Origin: Burkholderia catarinensis
GTDB lineage: Bacteria; Pseudomonadota; Gammaproteobacteria; Burkholderiales; Burkholderiaceae
Assembly: GCF_001883705.2 (NCBI RefSeq)
Contig: NZ_MDEQ02000010.1
Location: 186,001-250,000, forward strand
DNA: 64,000 bases
Reading direction: 5' to 3'
Positions within the stretch are counted from its first letter, which is position 1. Every line of letters starts with the position of its first letter. A program made the translations under genes and the position numbers. The notes below the pieces were generated by a model, which ran no database searches, had not been told where the DNA came from, and was given only the letters and a program-made list of their open reading frames with translations. Shown here one piece after another: positions 17,764 to 25,790 of the stretch.

Positions 17764-18472
17764 GAGCCTCGCCGTCGGGCACGAACACGTAGCCGCGTCC
17801 GCGCACCGTCTGGATGAAGCGCGGCGTCGACGGATCCGTTTCGAGGATGCGGCGCAGGCGCCACACCTGGACGTCGATGCCGCGGTCGGTGCCGTCGTAC
17901 TCGGGCCCGTGCAGCAGCTCGAGCAGCCGCTCGCGCGTGAGCGTGCGCAGCGCATGGTTCACGAAGATCTTCAGCAGCGCGAATTCGCTGCTCGACAGCG
18001 TGGCCGGCTTGCCGTCGACCGACAGCGTGCGCGCCTGGAAGTCGAGCACGAAGCGGCCGAACGCGAACGGCTCGCGCTGCTCGGGCGCCGCCGCCGACGG
18101 CGTCGCGCGGCGGCGGCGCAGCACGGCCTGCACGCGCGCGAGCAACTCGCGCGGGTTGAACGGCTTGCCGAGGTAGTCGTCCGCGCCGAGCTCGAGCCCG
18201 ACGATGCGATCGACGTCGTCCGCACGCGCGGTCAGCATGATCACGGGGATGTCGTCGCCGGCCGCGCGCAACTGGCGCAGCGCGGTGAGACCGTCCACAC
18301 CCGGCATCATCAGGTCCAGCACGATCAGGTCGGGACGCTCGCGCTCGAGCCGCTTCTCGAGCGTGGCCGCGTCGTGCAGCACGGATACTTCCATCCCCTG
18401 GCGCACGAGATAGTCGCGCAGCAGGTCTCGGAGTTCTTGGTCGTCGTCGACGATGAGGATCTGGGTAGTCAT
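17747..18472 (-). CDS. OmpR-family response regulator
   Basis: 241-residue transcription factor. The receiver domain has Asp9-Asp10, the phospho-acceptor Asp53 (IVLDLMMPG), a Thr in MLTAR and Lys in GKPFNPREL. The winged-helix output domain has LSSSEFALLKIFVNHALRTLTRERLLELL and VRGRGYVFVPDG. It pairs with the kinase encoded immediately downstream. Three copies of TTACCGCGC and tandem GGTTAC-type sites sit just upstream of its start, shared with the divergent periplasmic gene, so autoregulation is likely. Confidence 0.93.
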   Translation of the reverse strand: MTTQILIVDDDQELRDLLRDYLVRQGMEVSVLHDAATLEKRLERERPDLIVLDLMMPGVDGLTALRQLRAAGDDIPVIMLTARADDVDRIVGLELGADDYLGKPFNPRELLARVQAVLRRRRATPSAAAPEQREPFAFGRFVLDFQARTLSVDGKPATLSSSEFALLKIFVNHALRTLTRERLLELLHGPEYDGTDRGIDVQVWRLRRILETDPSTPRFIQTVRGRGYVFVPDGEAHAQTH

Positions 18473-18482
18473 GGCTCGAAGT

Positions 18483-18572
18483 TTACCGCGCGAAGGCGGA
18501 GTCGAAGAACGAAACAAAGGGGCGAAAGGGTTACTGCGGGTTACCGCGCAAGGGAACTGTAATGCGCGGTAA
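18483..18572. promoter_or_regulatory. Putative response-regulator binding array between the two-component genes and the Spy-like gene
   Basis: TTACCGCGC occurs at 18483-18491 and 18541-18549, and inverted at 18564-18572, making a 9-bp perfect dyad with the second copy. Between them GGTTAC is repeated 10 bases apart (18529-18545), and GTAAT is repeated 10 bases apart (18560-18574). Direct half-sites one helical turn apart are the usual layout for OmpR-family regulators. The binding protein is inferred to be the adjacent regulator. Confidence 0.6.
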
Positions 18573-18695
18573 TCGGGCCGCCACCCCACGTAACACCGGC
18601 CGGGGCCTGCATCGCTAACCTGCGTCTTACCGGATGCGGTACACGGCATTCCCGAACTGCATCGCCGGACCCTTTGGATACAAGGAGTTTCTGAA

Positions 18696-19247
18696 ATGTA
18701 TAAGAAGACTACCCGTGTGGCCATTGCGGCTGCCACCGTGCTCGCTCTCGCCTTCGGCACCGCACAGGCCGCGCAGCCCAACGACATGCCGCCGCCGGGC
18801 GGCCCCGGCGCCCACCAGATGCACGGCGAGCACGACGGCGGCCCGTTCGGCGCGATCCTGAAGCTGCACGACCAGCTGAAGCTCAGTGCGGCGCAGGAAC
18901 AGCAATGGCAGACGGCCATCAACACGATGAAGCAGAACCGTGATGCGATGCGCAAGAGCCACGAGCAGATGCGCGAGCAGTTCAAGGCGCAGCAGAACCA
19001 GCCGATCCTCGACCTGAGCGCGATGCACACCGCGCGCCAGCAGGCCGAGCAGCAGAACGCGCAACTGCGCGAGCAGACCTCCACCGCGTGGCTCGCGTTC
19101 TACAACGGGCTGAACGACCAGCAGAAGACCACGGTCAGCACGGCGCTCAAGCAGCAGTTCGCGAAGATGGAGCAGCGCCACGAGAAGATGAAGGAGCGCT
19201 GGGAGCAGCATCGCGCGGCCAAGGCCGCGTCGGCGCCGGCGCAGTAA
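18696..19247 (+). CDS. Spy/CpxP-family periplasmic LTXXQ-motif protein
   Basis: 183-residue exported protein. A signal peptide (YKKTTRVAIAAATVLALAFG, cleavage near AQA) is followed by a helical, Gln/Met/Lys-rich body. LKLSAAQEQQW and GLNDQQKTTVS are LTXXQ-like repeats of the Spy/CpxP group, whose members are periplasmic chaperones or metal-stress sensors. Strong AAGGAG ribosome site eight bases before ATG. It is transcribed away from the response regulator gene across a repeated operator-like array, so it is probably a target of that system. Confidence 0.85.
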   Translation: MYKKTTRVAIAAATVLALAFGTAQAAQPNDMPPPGGPGAHQMHGEHDGGPFGAILKLHDQLKLSAAQEQQWQTAINTMKQNRDAMRKSHEQMREQFKAQQNQPILDLSAMHTARQQAEQQNAQLREQTSTAWLAFYNGLNDQQKTTVSTALKQQFAKMEQRHEKMKERWEQHRAAKAASAPAQ

Positions 19248-19277
19248 GCCGGCGGGCCGCTCCCCGGAGCGGTATCG

Positions 19278-19312
19278 AAGGGGACGCGGGCACCGGCCCG
19301 CGTCCCCTTTTT
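19278..19312. terminator. Intrinsic terminator after the Spy-like gene
   Basis: 13-bp stem (AAGGGGACGCGGG at 19278-19290 with its complement at 19297-19309), 6-base loop, then five T's. The run of A's on the other side is only two bases, so it mainly ends rightward transcription, but it separates two convergent genes. Confidence 0.85.
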
Positions 19313-19316
19313 CGTT

Positions 19317-20015
19317 TCAGGCGACGTCGAACAGCAGCACCTCGGCGGCACGGCCGCGCGCGAACGCCACCGCGTCCACGCCGCCGATCCGCGCGCCGTC
19401 GCCCGCGGCCAGCGCGCGGCCGTTGACCTCGACGTCGCCGCGCACCACGTGCACGTAGGTGCTGCGCCCGGCCGGCACGTCGAACGCCGCCGCCTCGTCG
19501 CCGTCGATCAGCCCCGCGAAAATGCGTGCATCCGCACGCATCGACAGCGCGCCGTCACCGCCGTCGGGCGACGCGACGAGCCGCAGCCGGCCGCGCTTCT
19601 CGTCGTCGGCAAAGCGCCGCTCGTCGTAGCCGGGCCGCCCGCCCCGCTCGACCGGCTGCAGCCAGATCTGCAGCAGATGCAGCGGCCGGTCGCGCGACGC
19701 GTTGGTTTCGCTGTGCACGAGCCCCGTGCCGGCGCTCATCCGCTGGATACCGCCGGCCCGGACGATCGCGCCGTTGCCGAGGCTGTCGCGGTGCGCGAGC
19801 GCGCCGTCCAGCACATAGGTGACGATCTCCACATCGCGGCGCGGCTGCATCCCGAAACCGCGCGTCGGCGCGATCAGGTCCTCGCTCAGCATGCGCAGCG
19901 CGCCGACCGGCGGATGCGCGTTCCCGGCGCGGCCGGCGAGCGGAAAGCTGTGACTCGATTCGAGCCAGCCGTGGCGCGTGTGGCAGCGGTCTTCGGCGCG
20001 GCGGATCTGGAACAT
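19317..20015 (-). CDS. Pirin family protein (YhhW/YhaK-like) with incomplete metal site
   Basis: 232-residue bicupin of the pirin family; E. coli relatives show quercetinase activity. The core FGMQPRRDVEIVTYVLDG and MSAGTGLVHSETN align clearly with the family. The four metal ligands usually come from two His in an H-x-H pair, one later His and one Glu. Here the pair is Gln57 and Arg59, while His101 and Glu103 remain. The site is therefore probably unable to bind Fe/Ni normally. Divergent from the amino-acid binding-protein gene. Cofactor and role uncertain. Confidence 0.88.
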   Translation of the reverse strand: MFQIRRAEDRCHTRHGWLESSHSFPLAGRAGNAHPPVGALRMLSEDLIAPTRGFGMQPRRDVEIVTYVLDGALAHRDSLGNGAIVRAGGIQRMSAGTGLVHSETNASRDRPLHLLQIWLQPVERGGRPGYDERRFADDEKRGRLRLVASPDGGDGALSMRADARIFAGLIDGDEAAAFDVPAGRSTYVHVVRGDVEVNGRALAAGDGARIGGVDAVAFARGRAAEVLLFDVA

Positions 20016-20380
20016 GGGGCGGGAACTCCGGGAGGCGGATTCTCTTTTCGGGTTTACCTCCACTGTAGGGGGGCGCCGATCGCGCCACAATCCGCCGCCC
20101 GTGCACCGCATCGTTGCACCCGCATATCCAATTGTCGCAATACTCGTTTCGAATATCGCGATTGCCGCAACAGCCGAATCGAAGAATCCGTCGATCGAAC
20201 CGCATTGCCGTTTTCCGGGTATCGCGTTCGGGTAAAATACCGCCCTTTTGGCGTTCGCCCTTCCGGCGGCCGCCATCGCCAGAGCGCCGATCGGCGAATT
20301 TTGGCCGTCTAGAATACGCCGCGGCGCCCGGTCCGACCGGCCGCGAGCGCCCCCGGAAAGTCAGCAACAGAAGGATCGAA
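20016..20380. promoter_or_regulatory. Divergent promoter region between pirin gene and amino acid transporter operon
   Basis: 365 bases without a gene. For the rightward operon, -10-like boxes are TAAAAT at 20233-20238 and TAGAAT at 20310-20315; neither has a strong -35. A perfect 12-base palindrome CGCCGATCGGCG lies at 20285-20296 between them and could be an operator. The AGAAGGATCG just before 20381 is the ribosome site of the binding-protein gene. Confidence 0.45.
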
Positions 20381-21163
20381 ATGAAGAAGGCCGCCCTGTG
20401 CGCCGCCCTCGCCCTCGTGGCGGGCAGCGCCTTCGCGAAGGAGTGGAAGACCGTGCGGATCGGCGTCGATGCCAGCTACCCGCCGTTCGAGTCGACCGCA
20501 CCGAGCGGCGAGATCGTCGGTTTCGACGTCGATCTCACCAAGGAAATCTGCAAGCGGATCAACGTGAAATGCGTGTGGGTGGCGCAGGATCTCGACGGGA
20601 TCATCCCGGCGCTGAAGGCGAAGAAGTACGACGTCATCGTGTCGTCGCTGACCGTCACGGACAAGCGCCGCGAGCAGATCGACTTCTCCGACAAGGTATA
20701 CGACGCCCCCGCGCGGATGATCGCGAAGACCGGCTCGCCGCTGCTGCCGACGGTCGCGTCGCTGAAGGGCAAGCGCGTCGGCGTCGAGCAGGGCTCGACG
20801 CAGGAAACCTACGCAAAGGCGTACTGGGAACCGCAGGGCGTGACGATCATTCCTTACCAGAACCAGGACCAGGTCTATACCGATCTCGGCTCGGGCCGTC
20901 TCGACGCGACGCTGCAGGACGAGCTGCAGGCCGACTATGGCTTCCTGCGCACGCCGCGCGGCAAGGGCTTCGCGTTCGCAGGGCCGGAAGTGAAGGATCC
21001 GAAGACGATCGGCGACGGCACCGCGATCGGCCTGCGCAAGGACGATACGGACCTGAAGCTCAAGATCAACAACGCGCTGGCCGACATGCACAAGGACGGC
21101 ACGTACGACCGGCTGTCGCACAAGTACTTCTCGTTCAGCGTCTATTCGGCTTCGGCCCGCTGA
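20381..21163 (+). CDS. Periplasmic basic amino acid-binding protein (ArgT/HisJ family)
   Basis: 260-residue periplasmic solute-binding protein. Signal peptide MKKAALCAALALVAGSAFA, then the HisJ/ArgT core: VRIGVDASYPPFES, GFDVDLTKEIC, VSSLTVTDKRREQIDFSDK (ligand-binding region) and GVEQGSTQE. It is followed by two permease genes and an ATPase, making a complete lysine/arginine/ornithine/histidine-type importer. A hairpin after this gene may raise its mRNA level over that of the membrane parts. Exact ligand not determinable. Confidence 0.92.
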   Translation: MKKAALCAALALVAGSAFAKEWKTVRIGVDASYPPFESTAPSGEIVGFDVDLTKEICKRINVKCVWVAQDLDGIIPALKAKKYDVIVSSLTVTDKRREQIDFSDKVYDAPARMIAKTGSPLLPTVASLKGKRVGVEQGSTQETYAKAYWEPQGVTIIPYQNQDQVYTDLGSGRLDATLQDELQADYGFLRTPRGKGFAFAGPEVKDPKTIGDGTAIGLRKDDTDLKLKINNALADMHKDGTYDRLSHKYFSFSVYSASAR

Positions 21164-21183
21164 ACGCCGACAGGAAGAAGCAG

Positions 21184-21209
21184 CGGATGCGGGGGCAGCC
21201 CCGCATCCG
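21184..21209 (+). terminator. Intercistronic hairpin (attenuator or mRNA-stabilising)
   Basis: 11-bp perfect stem (CGGATGCGGGG at 21184-21194, complement at 21199-21209) with a 4-base loop and no T-tract. Located between the binding-protein gene and the permeases, where partial termination or 3' protection commonly gives excess binding protein. Confidence 0.55.
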
Positions 21210-21392
21210 GGCAGTACAGGCAGTCAACCACACGCCGCCCGCCCCCTTGCCCGCCGCTCGCGCGACGGGCTGGCCCGGCACCGTTGCCGGGGCGGACGGT
21301 CATGATACGCACGGGGCGTTCCGCGCAGCTTGGCGGGCGCGTCTTTCGCGGCGCACCGCGTGCGCCCTCAGGGACCACACCAGGGACCACAT

Positions 21393-22082
21393 ATGTTTCT
21401 ACAAGGTTACGGCCCGCTGATCCTCGCAGGCACCTGGCAAACCGTCAAACTGGCGGTGCTTTCGCTTGCGCTGTCGTTCCTGCTGGGGCTGCTCGGCGCG
21501 GGCGCGAAGCTGTCGCGCAACCGCGTGACGCACGGCGCCGGCACCGTCTACACGACGCTGATCCGCGGCGTGCCCGACCTCGTGCTGATGCTGCTGCTGT
21601 TCTACAGCCTGCAGATCTGGCTGAACATGGCGACCGACGCGCTCGGCTGGGACCAGATCGACATCGACCCGTTCCTCGCCGGCGTGCTCGTGCTCGGCTT
21701 CATCTACGGCGCGTACTTCACCGAGACGTTCCGCGGCGCGTTCCTGTCGGTGCCGCGCGGCCAGCTCGAGGCCGGCAGCGCGTACGGGATGACGAACTGG
21801 CAGGTGTTCACGCGGATCATGTTCCCGCAGATGATGCGCTTCGCGCTGCCGGGCATCGGCAACAACTGGCAGGTGCTCGTGAAGTCGACCGCGCTCGTGT
21901 CGATCATCGGCCTGGCCGACGTCGTGAAGGCATCGCAGGACGCCGGCAAGGGCACGCTGCGGTTCTTCTTCTTCACGCTGATCGCGGGAGCGGTCTATCT
22001 CGCGATCACGACGATCTCGAACTTCGTGCTGATGTGGCTCGAGAAGCGCTACTCGACCGGTGTCCGCAAGGCTGACCTATGA
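21393..22082 (+). CDS. hisQ: Amino acid ABC transporter permease, HisQ-like
   Basis: 229-residue inner-membrane permease of the polar amino acid family with about five membrane helices. The EAA-type coupling loop reads EAGSAYGMTNWQVFTRIMFPQMMRFALPG. IRGVPDLVLMLLLFY is typical of HisQ. It lies 229 bases after the binding-protein gene, and its stop overlaps the next permease start as ATGA, showing coupling. Forms a heterodimeric channel with the HisM-like subunit. Confidence 0.9.
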   Translation: MFLQGYGPLILAGTWQTVKLAVLSLALSFLLGLLGAGAKLSRNRVTHGAGTVYTTLIRGVPDLVLMLLLFYSLQIWLNMATDALGWDQIDIDPFLAGVLVLGFIYGAYFTETFRGAFLSVPRGQLEAGSAYGMTNWQVFTRIMFPQMMRFALPGIGNNWQVLVKSTALVSIIGLADVVKASQDAGKGTLRFFFFTLIAGAVYLAITTISNFVLMWLEKRYSTGVRKADL

Positions 22083-22792
22083 TCGAACTCATCCAAGAAT
22101 ACTGGCGCAACTATCTCTACACCGACGGCTACCGCATCACCGGTGTCGCGATCACGCTGTGGCTGCTCGTCGTGTCGATCGGCCTCGGCTTCTGCCTGTC
22201 GGTGCCGCTCGCCGTGGCACGCGTGTCGAAGAAGAAGTGGCTGTCGAGCGCCGTGTGGCTCTATACGTATGTGTTCCGCGGCACGCCGCTCTATGTGCAG
22301 CTGCTGCTCTGCTACACGGGCCTCTACAGCCTGCAGGCCGTGCGCGGCACGCCGATGCTCGACGCGTTCTTCCGCGACGGGATGCACTGCACGCTGCTCG
22401 CGTTCACGCTGAACACCTGCGCATACACCACCGAAATCTTCGCGGGCGCGATCAAGGCGACGTCGTACGGCGAGATCGAAGCCGCGCGCGCGTACGGGAT
22501 GTCCAGGTTCACGATGTATCGCCGCGTGATCCTGCCGTCGGCGCTGCGCCGCGCGCTGCCGCTGTACAGCAACGAAGTGATCCTGATGCTGCACGCGACG
22601 ACGGTGGCGTTCACCGCGACCGTGCCGGACATCCTGAAGATCGCCCGCGACGTGAACTCGGCGACCTACATGTCGTTCCATGCGTTCGGCATCGCCGCCC
22701 TGCTCTACCTCGTGATCTCGTTCACGCTCGTGTGGCTGTTCCGCCAGGCCGAGCGCCGCTGGCTCGCGTATCTGCGCCCGCAAGGCAAGTAA
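22079..22792 (+). CDS. hisM: Amino acid ABC transporter permease, HisM-like
   Basis: 237-residue partner permease with about five helices. FRGTPLYVQLLLCYTGLY and the coupling loop EAARAYGMSRFTMYRRVILPSALRRALP are typical of HisM/ArtM. The start overlaps the HisQ-like stop (ATGA). Followed after 18 bases by the ATPase gene. Confidence 0.9.
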   Translation: MIELIQEYWRNYLYTDGYRITGVAITLWLLVVSIGLGFCLSVPLAVARVSKKKWLSSAVWLYTYVFRGTPLYVQLLLCYTGLYSLQAVRGTPMLDAFFRDGMHCTLLAFTLNTCAYTTEIFAGAIKATSYGEIEAARAYGMSRFTMYRRVILPSALRRALPLYSNEVILMLHATTVAFTATVPDILKIARDVNSATYMSFHAFGIAALLYLVISFTLVWLFRQAERRWLAYLRPQGK

Positions 22793-22810
22793 GTTTTCGC
22801 AGGACTATTG

Positions 22811-23590
22811 ATGAATTCCCAGACTCAAAAGCTTTTCGTCGACGATCTGCACAAGCGGTACGGCGACAACGAGGTGCTCAAGGGCGTGTCGCTGAAGGCG
22901 AACTCGGGCGACGTGATCAGCGTGATCGGCTCGTCCGGCTCCGGCAAGAGCACGATGCTGCGTTGTATCAACTTCCTCGAGCAGCCGAATGCAGGCCGCA
23001 TCGTCGTCGACGGCGAGGAAGTCCGCACGACGCCCGACAAGGCGGGCGCGCTGCGCGCGGCCGATGCGAAACAGCTTCAGCGCGTGCGCACCAAGCTTTC
23101 GATGGTGTTCCAGCACTTCAACCTCTGGTCGCACATGAACGTGATCGAGAACGTGATGGAAGCGCCCGTGAACGTGCTCGGCATCCCGAAGAAGGAAGCC
23201 GAGGATCGCGCGCGCGCGTATCTCGAGAAAGTCGGCCTCGCACCGCGCGTGGAAAAGCAGTATCCGTCGCACCTGTCCGGCGGCCAGCAGCAGCGCGTGG
23301 CGATTGCGCGCGCGCTCGCGATGCATCCGGACGTGATGCTGTTCGACGAGCCGACGTCGGCGCTCGACCCGGAACTGGTCGGCGAGGTGCTGAAGGTGAT
23401 GCAGAAGCTCGCCGAGGAAGGCCGCACGATGATCGTCGTCACGCACGAGATGGGCTTCGCGCGCAACGTGTCGAACCACGTGATGTTCCTGCACCAGGGG
23501 CGCGTCGAGGAAGAAGGCGTGCCGGCCGAGGTGTTTGCCAACCCGAAGAGCGAGCGCCTGCGCGGGTTCCTGTCGGGCAGCCTCAAGTAA
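22811..23590 (+). CDS. hisP: Amino acid ABC transporter ATPase, HisP-like
   Basis: 259-residue ATPase of the HisP/GlnQ family: Walker [11 protein letters not shown]-loop [16 protein letters not shown], signature [16 protein letters not shown], Walker [14 protein letters not shown], and VTHEMGFAR. The ATG at 22811 was chosen over the TTG just before it because AGGA lies at a good distance. Last gene of the four-gene importer; a strong terminator follows. Confidence 0.93.
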   Translation: MNSQTQKLFVDDLHKRYGDNEVLKGVSLKANSGDVISVIGSSGSGKSTMLRCINFLEQPNAGRIVVDGEEVRTTPDKAGALRAADAKQLQRVRTKLSMVFQHFNLWSHMNVIENVMEAPVNVLGIPKKEAEDRARAYLEKVGLAPRVEKQYPSHLSGGQQQRVAIARALAMHPDVMLFDEPTSALDPELVGEVLKVMQKLAEEGRTMIVVTHEMGFARNVSNHVMFLHQGRVEEEGVPAEVFANPKSERLRGFLSGSLK

Positions 23591-23603
23591 CGCACGACGC
23601 ACG

Positions 23604-23642
23604 AACGGGCGCCCCGCGGTTCGCCGCGCGGCGCCCGTTTTG
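23604..23642. terminator. Intrinsic terminator between hisP and the convergent GNAT gene
   Basis: ACGGGCGCC at 23605-23613 pairs with GGCGCCCGT at 23630-23638, with extra GC pairing in the loop (CCGCGG against CCGCG) and a short T-run after. It ends the transporter operon. Confidence 0.8.
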
Positions 23643-23645
23643 CGT

Positions 23646-24143
23646 TTACGCGGCGCTCACCGGCGCACTGTCGGCGAACGCGCGCAGTGCGTCGCCGGCG
23701 AGCCGGTAACGCACCCATTCGCTCTGCGGCGCGGCGCCGACGCTCTCGTAGAAGCGGATCGCCGGCTCGTTCCAGTCGAGCACGCTCCATTCGAAACGCC
23801 CGCAGCCCGACTCGACCGCGATCCGCGCGAGCGCCTTCAGCAGCCGCAGCCCGGCCCCGGCGCCGCGAAAGCGCGGCGACACGTACAGATCCTCGAGATA
23901 CAGCCCCTGCCGGGCGAGCCACGTCGAATACGAGAAGAAATACACGGCGAAGCCGGCCGGCTCGCCGTCGACCTCGCACATCAGCGCGCGCGCCGGCGAT
24001 CCCTCGCCGAACAGGCTGCGCTCGAGCGACGCGGGCGTCGCGACCACCTCGTGCTCCGCTTTCTCGTAGACGGCCAGCTCGGTAATGAAACGCAGGATCA
24101 GCGGCACGTCGGCGACGGTGGCGGAACGGATGTCGATTTGCAC
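23646..24143 (-). CDS. GNAT family N-acetyltransferase
   Basis: 165-residue acetyltransferase of the GNAT fold, probably acting on a small amine or polyamine-like substrate. LYLEDLYVSPRFRGAGAGLRLLKALARIA contains the acetyl-CoA pyrophosphate-binding motif (usually R/Q-x-x-G-x-G/A, here RGAGAG). WSVLDWNEPAIRFYESVGA is motif B. The start is a GTG (GTGCAAATCGAC). Divergent from a LysR regulator 133 bases away, which may control it. Confidence 0.88.
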   Translation of the reverse strand: MQIDIRSATVADVPLILRFITELAVYEKAEHEVVATPASLERSLFGEGSPARALMCEVDGEPAGFAVYFFSYSTWLARQGLYLEDLYVSPRFRGAGAGLRLLKALARIAVESGCGRFEWSVLDWNEPAIRFYESVGAAPQSEWVRYRLAGDALRAFADSAPVSAA

Positions 24144-24276
24144 GGGTTGAGCCCTCCTCCGGCCCGGACTTGAAACGGAACGCAGCGCCGCGCAACCATG
24201 CCGGCGCCAATCAGACCGTCATGCTACGTTCACGCCATGCCTGCAGGAAGTGCAGTTTCTTCATCCGGACCTGAAC

Positions 24277-25203
24277 ATGATGCATCCTGACTTGCGCCGC
24301 CTCGACCTCAACCTGCTGCTCGTATTCGATGCGCTGTACCGCCACCGGTCGGTTGCGGCCGCCGCGCACGAACTCGCATTGAGCCCGTCCGCACTGAGCC
24401 ACGCGCTCGCGCGGCTGCGCGACGCGATCGGCGACGCACTGTTCGTGCGCCTCGGCAACGAGATGCAGCCGACCGTGCGCGCCGACGACATCGCCACCTG
24501 GGCCGGCGACGCGCTCGACGCAATGTCGAAGGGGCTCGCCCGCGCGCGCCGCTTCGATCCCGCGCAAAGCGATCGCACGTTCGTGTTCGCCGCGACCGAC
24601 TACACGGCCTTCGCAGTGCTGCCGGCGTTCCTTGCGCGCATCCAGCACGTCGCGCCGCGGCTGCGGATCCGCGTCGTCCATTCCGACCGGAAGATTTCCG
24701 TCGACGAACTCGCGGCCGGCCGCATCGATTTCGCGCTCGGCTACCACGAGGAATCGGCGGCCGACGCATCGGGCATCGAGGATTTCGACTGGCTCTCCGA
24801 CGACTACGTCGTGATCGCGAGCGCCTCGCATCCGGACATCCGCCGGCGGCTGACGCTCGACCAGTACCTGGCGGCCCGGCATGTGGTCGTCACGCCGTGG
24901 AACGAATCGCGCGGCGTCGTCGACTACGTGCTCGACCGGCTCGGCCTCGCGCGGCAAGTCGCCGTGCAGTTGCCGACCGTGCTGGCCGCGCCGTTCGTGA
25001 TCGCGGAATCGGCCTTGCTGATGACCGTGCCGAACCGCGCCGCGCAGGCGTTGCGGCACGCGGCGCCGATCCGCATCTTCCCGGCGCCGTTCGAGATTCC
25101 GCGCTACACCGTGAAGGTCTACTCGCACGCGAAGCATGCGCGCACCGATGCGCACCGCTGGCTTCGCGCGCAGTTGCTCGACGCACGGCCGGGCCCGGGC
25201 TGA
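24277..25203 (+). CDS. LysR-family transcriptional regulator
   Basis: About 308 residues. The N-terminal winged helix-turn-helix is clear (LNLLLVFDALYRHRSVAAAAHELALSPSALSHALARLRD), followed by the periplasmic-binding-like effector domain. Two ATGs at 24277 and 24280, or a GTG at 24250, could start translation; none has a strong ribosome site, and the ATG pair best fits the family's N-terminus. Divergent from the GNAT gene, so that gene is the likely target (inference). Immediately followed by a 9-bp tandem repeat. Confidence 0.87.
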   Translation: MMHPDLRRLDLNLLLVFDALYRHRSVAAAAHELALSPSALSHALARLRDAIGDALFVRLGNEMQPTVRADDIATWAGDALDAMSKGLARARRFDPAQSDRTFVFAATDYTAFAVLPAFLARIQHVAPRLRIRVVHSDRKISVDELAAGRIDFALGYHEESAADASGIEDFDWLSDDYVVIASASHPDIRRRLTLDQYLAARHVVVTPWNESRGVVDYVLDRLGLARQVAVQLPTVLAAPFVIAESALLMTVPNRAAQALRHAAPIRIFPAPFEIPRYTVKVYSHAKHARTDAHRWLRAQLLDARPGPG

Positions 25204-25231
25204 ACTCAACGCGCCGTGGCCGCACGCCATG

Positions 25232-25276
25232 CGCGACGGGCGCGACGGGCGCGACGGGCGCGACGGGCGCGACGGG
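25232..25276. repeat. 9-bp tandem repeat, five copies
   Basis: Five exact copies of CGCGACGGG beginning 28 bases after the LysR stop codon. It is a likely variable-number locus. Its collagen-like Gly-Ala-Thr translation is an artefact of the repeat. Confidence 0.9.
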
Positions 25277-25790
25277 CGTTTCCGGCATCGGCCGGCAGCC
25301 GCCAATTCATTACGAAATACTTACCAATTTCTCGTCTTTCACGCCTACGCCCGCGCCCCGACAACGTCAATAGTGGCAATCCTTGACCCATGTTCGCGGA
25401 ATGCGTGTCTCCCTTGCGGGACAAGGGTTTTCCGTTAATTGCAAACCCTTGGCGCACCTGTTGCGCACTGTGTTGCATGGCAAATTGGCGACAGGTGTTA
25501 GTCAAACAACGATTTCCATCGCCACAAAATTGTATTTTTGCTAAATTAGTAACCAAAGTAGCAAAACGAAGTTCGTGAAATGTAGTTTAGCTTCACGACA
25601 CAACAAGGAGACCCCGCAGGCCGACCCGGCTGCGCGGGACCGCTCAACGGTTTTTCCGTCCGCTTGCCCGCGTGCTGCGCTTACCGGCCCTGCACGAGGT
25701 CTCCCTGGTTATCCCGCTTTTGCCCGGCGCTCGCGCTCCGGGCATCTCGTGCAGTCTGGGTTGACTTTTTGACAGGGTATGGAGGAGATG
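25277..25790 (+). promoter_or_regulatory. Long AT-rich upstream region of the porin gene
   Basis: About 500 bases with no supported gene, unusually AT-rich for this genome from about 25,300 to 25,600. It contains a 9-bp inverted repeat (CAAGGGTTT at 25422-25430 and its complement at 25443-25451, 12-base spacer) that could bind a regulator. T/A-rich runs around 25,530-25,560 may hold the promoter. A long untranslated leader would be typical of a regulated major porin. GGAGGAG lies just before the start codons. Confidence 0.5.

Noticed and set aside
25136..25438. Collagen-like Gly-x-y repeat peptide
   Set aside because: Produced only by translating the 9-bp tandem repeat; no ribosome site, no extended domain.
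25575..25772. 65-codon frame in the porin leader
   Set aside because: No homologous features, and it lies in what looks like the porin 5' leader; it could be a leader peptide, but nothing supports translation.
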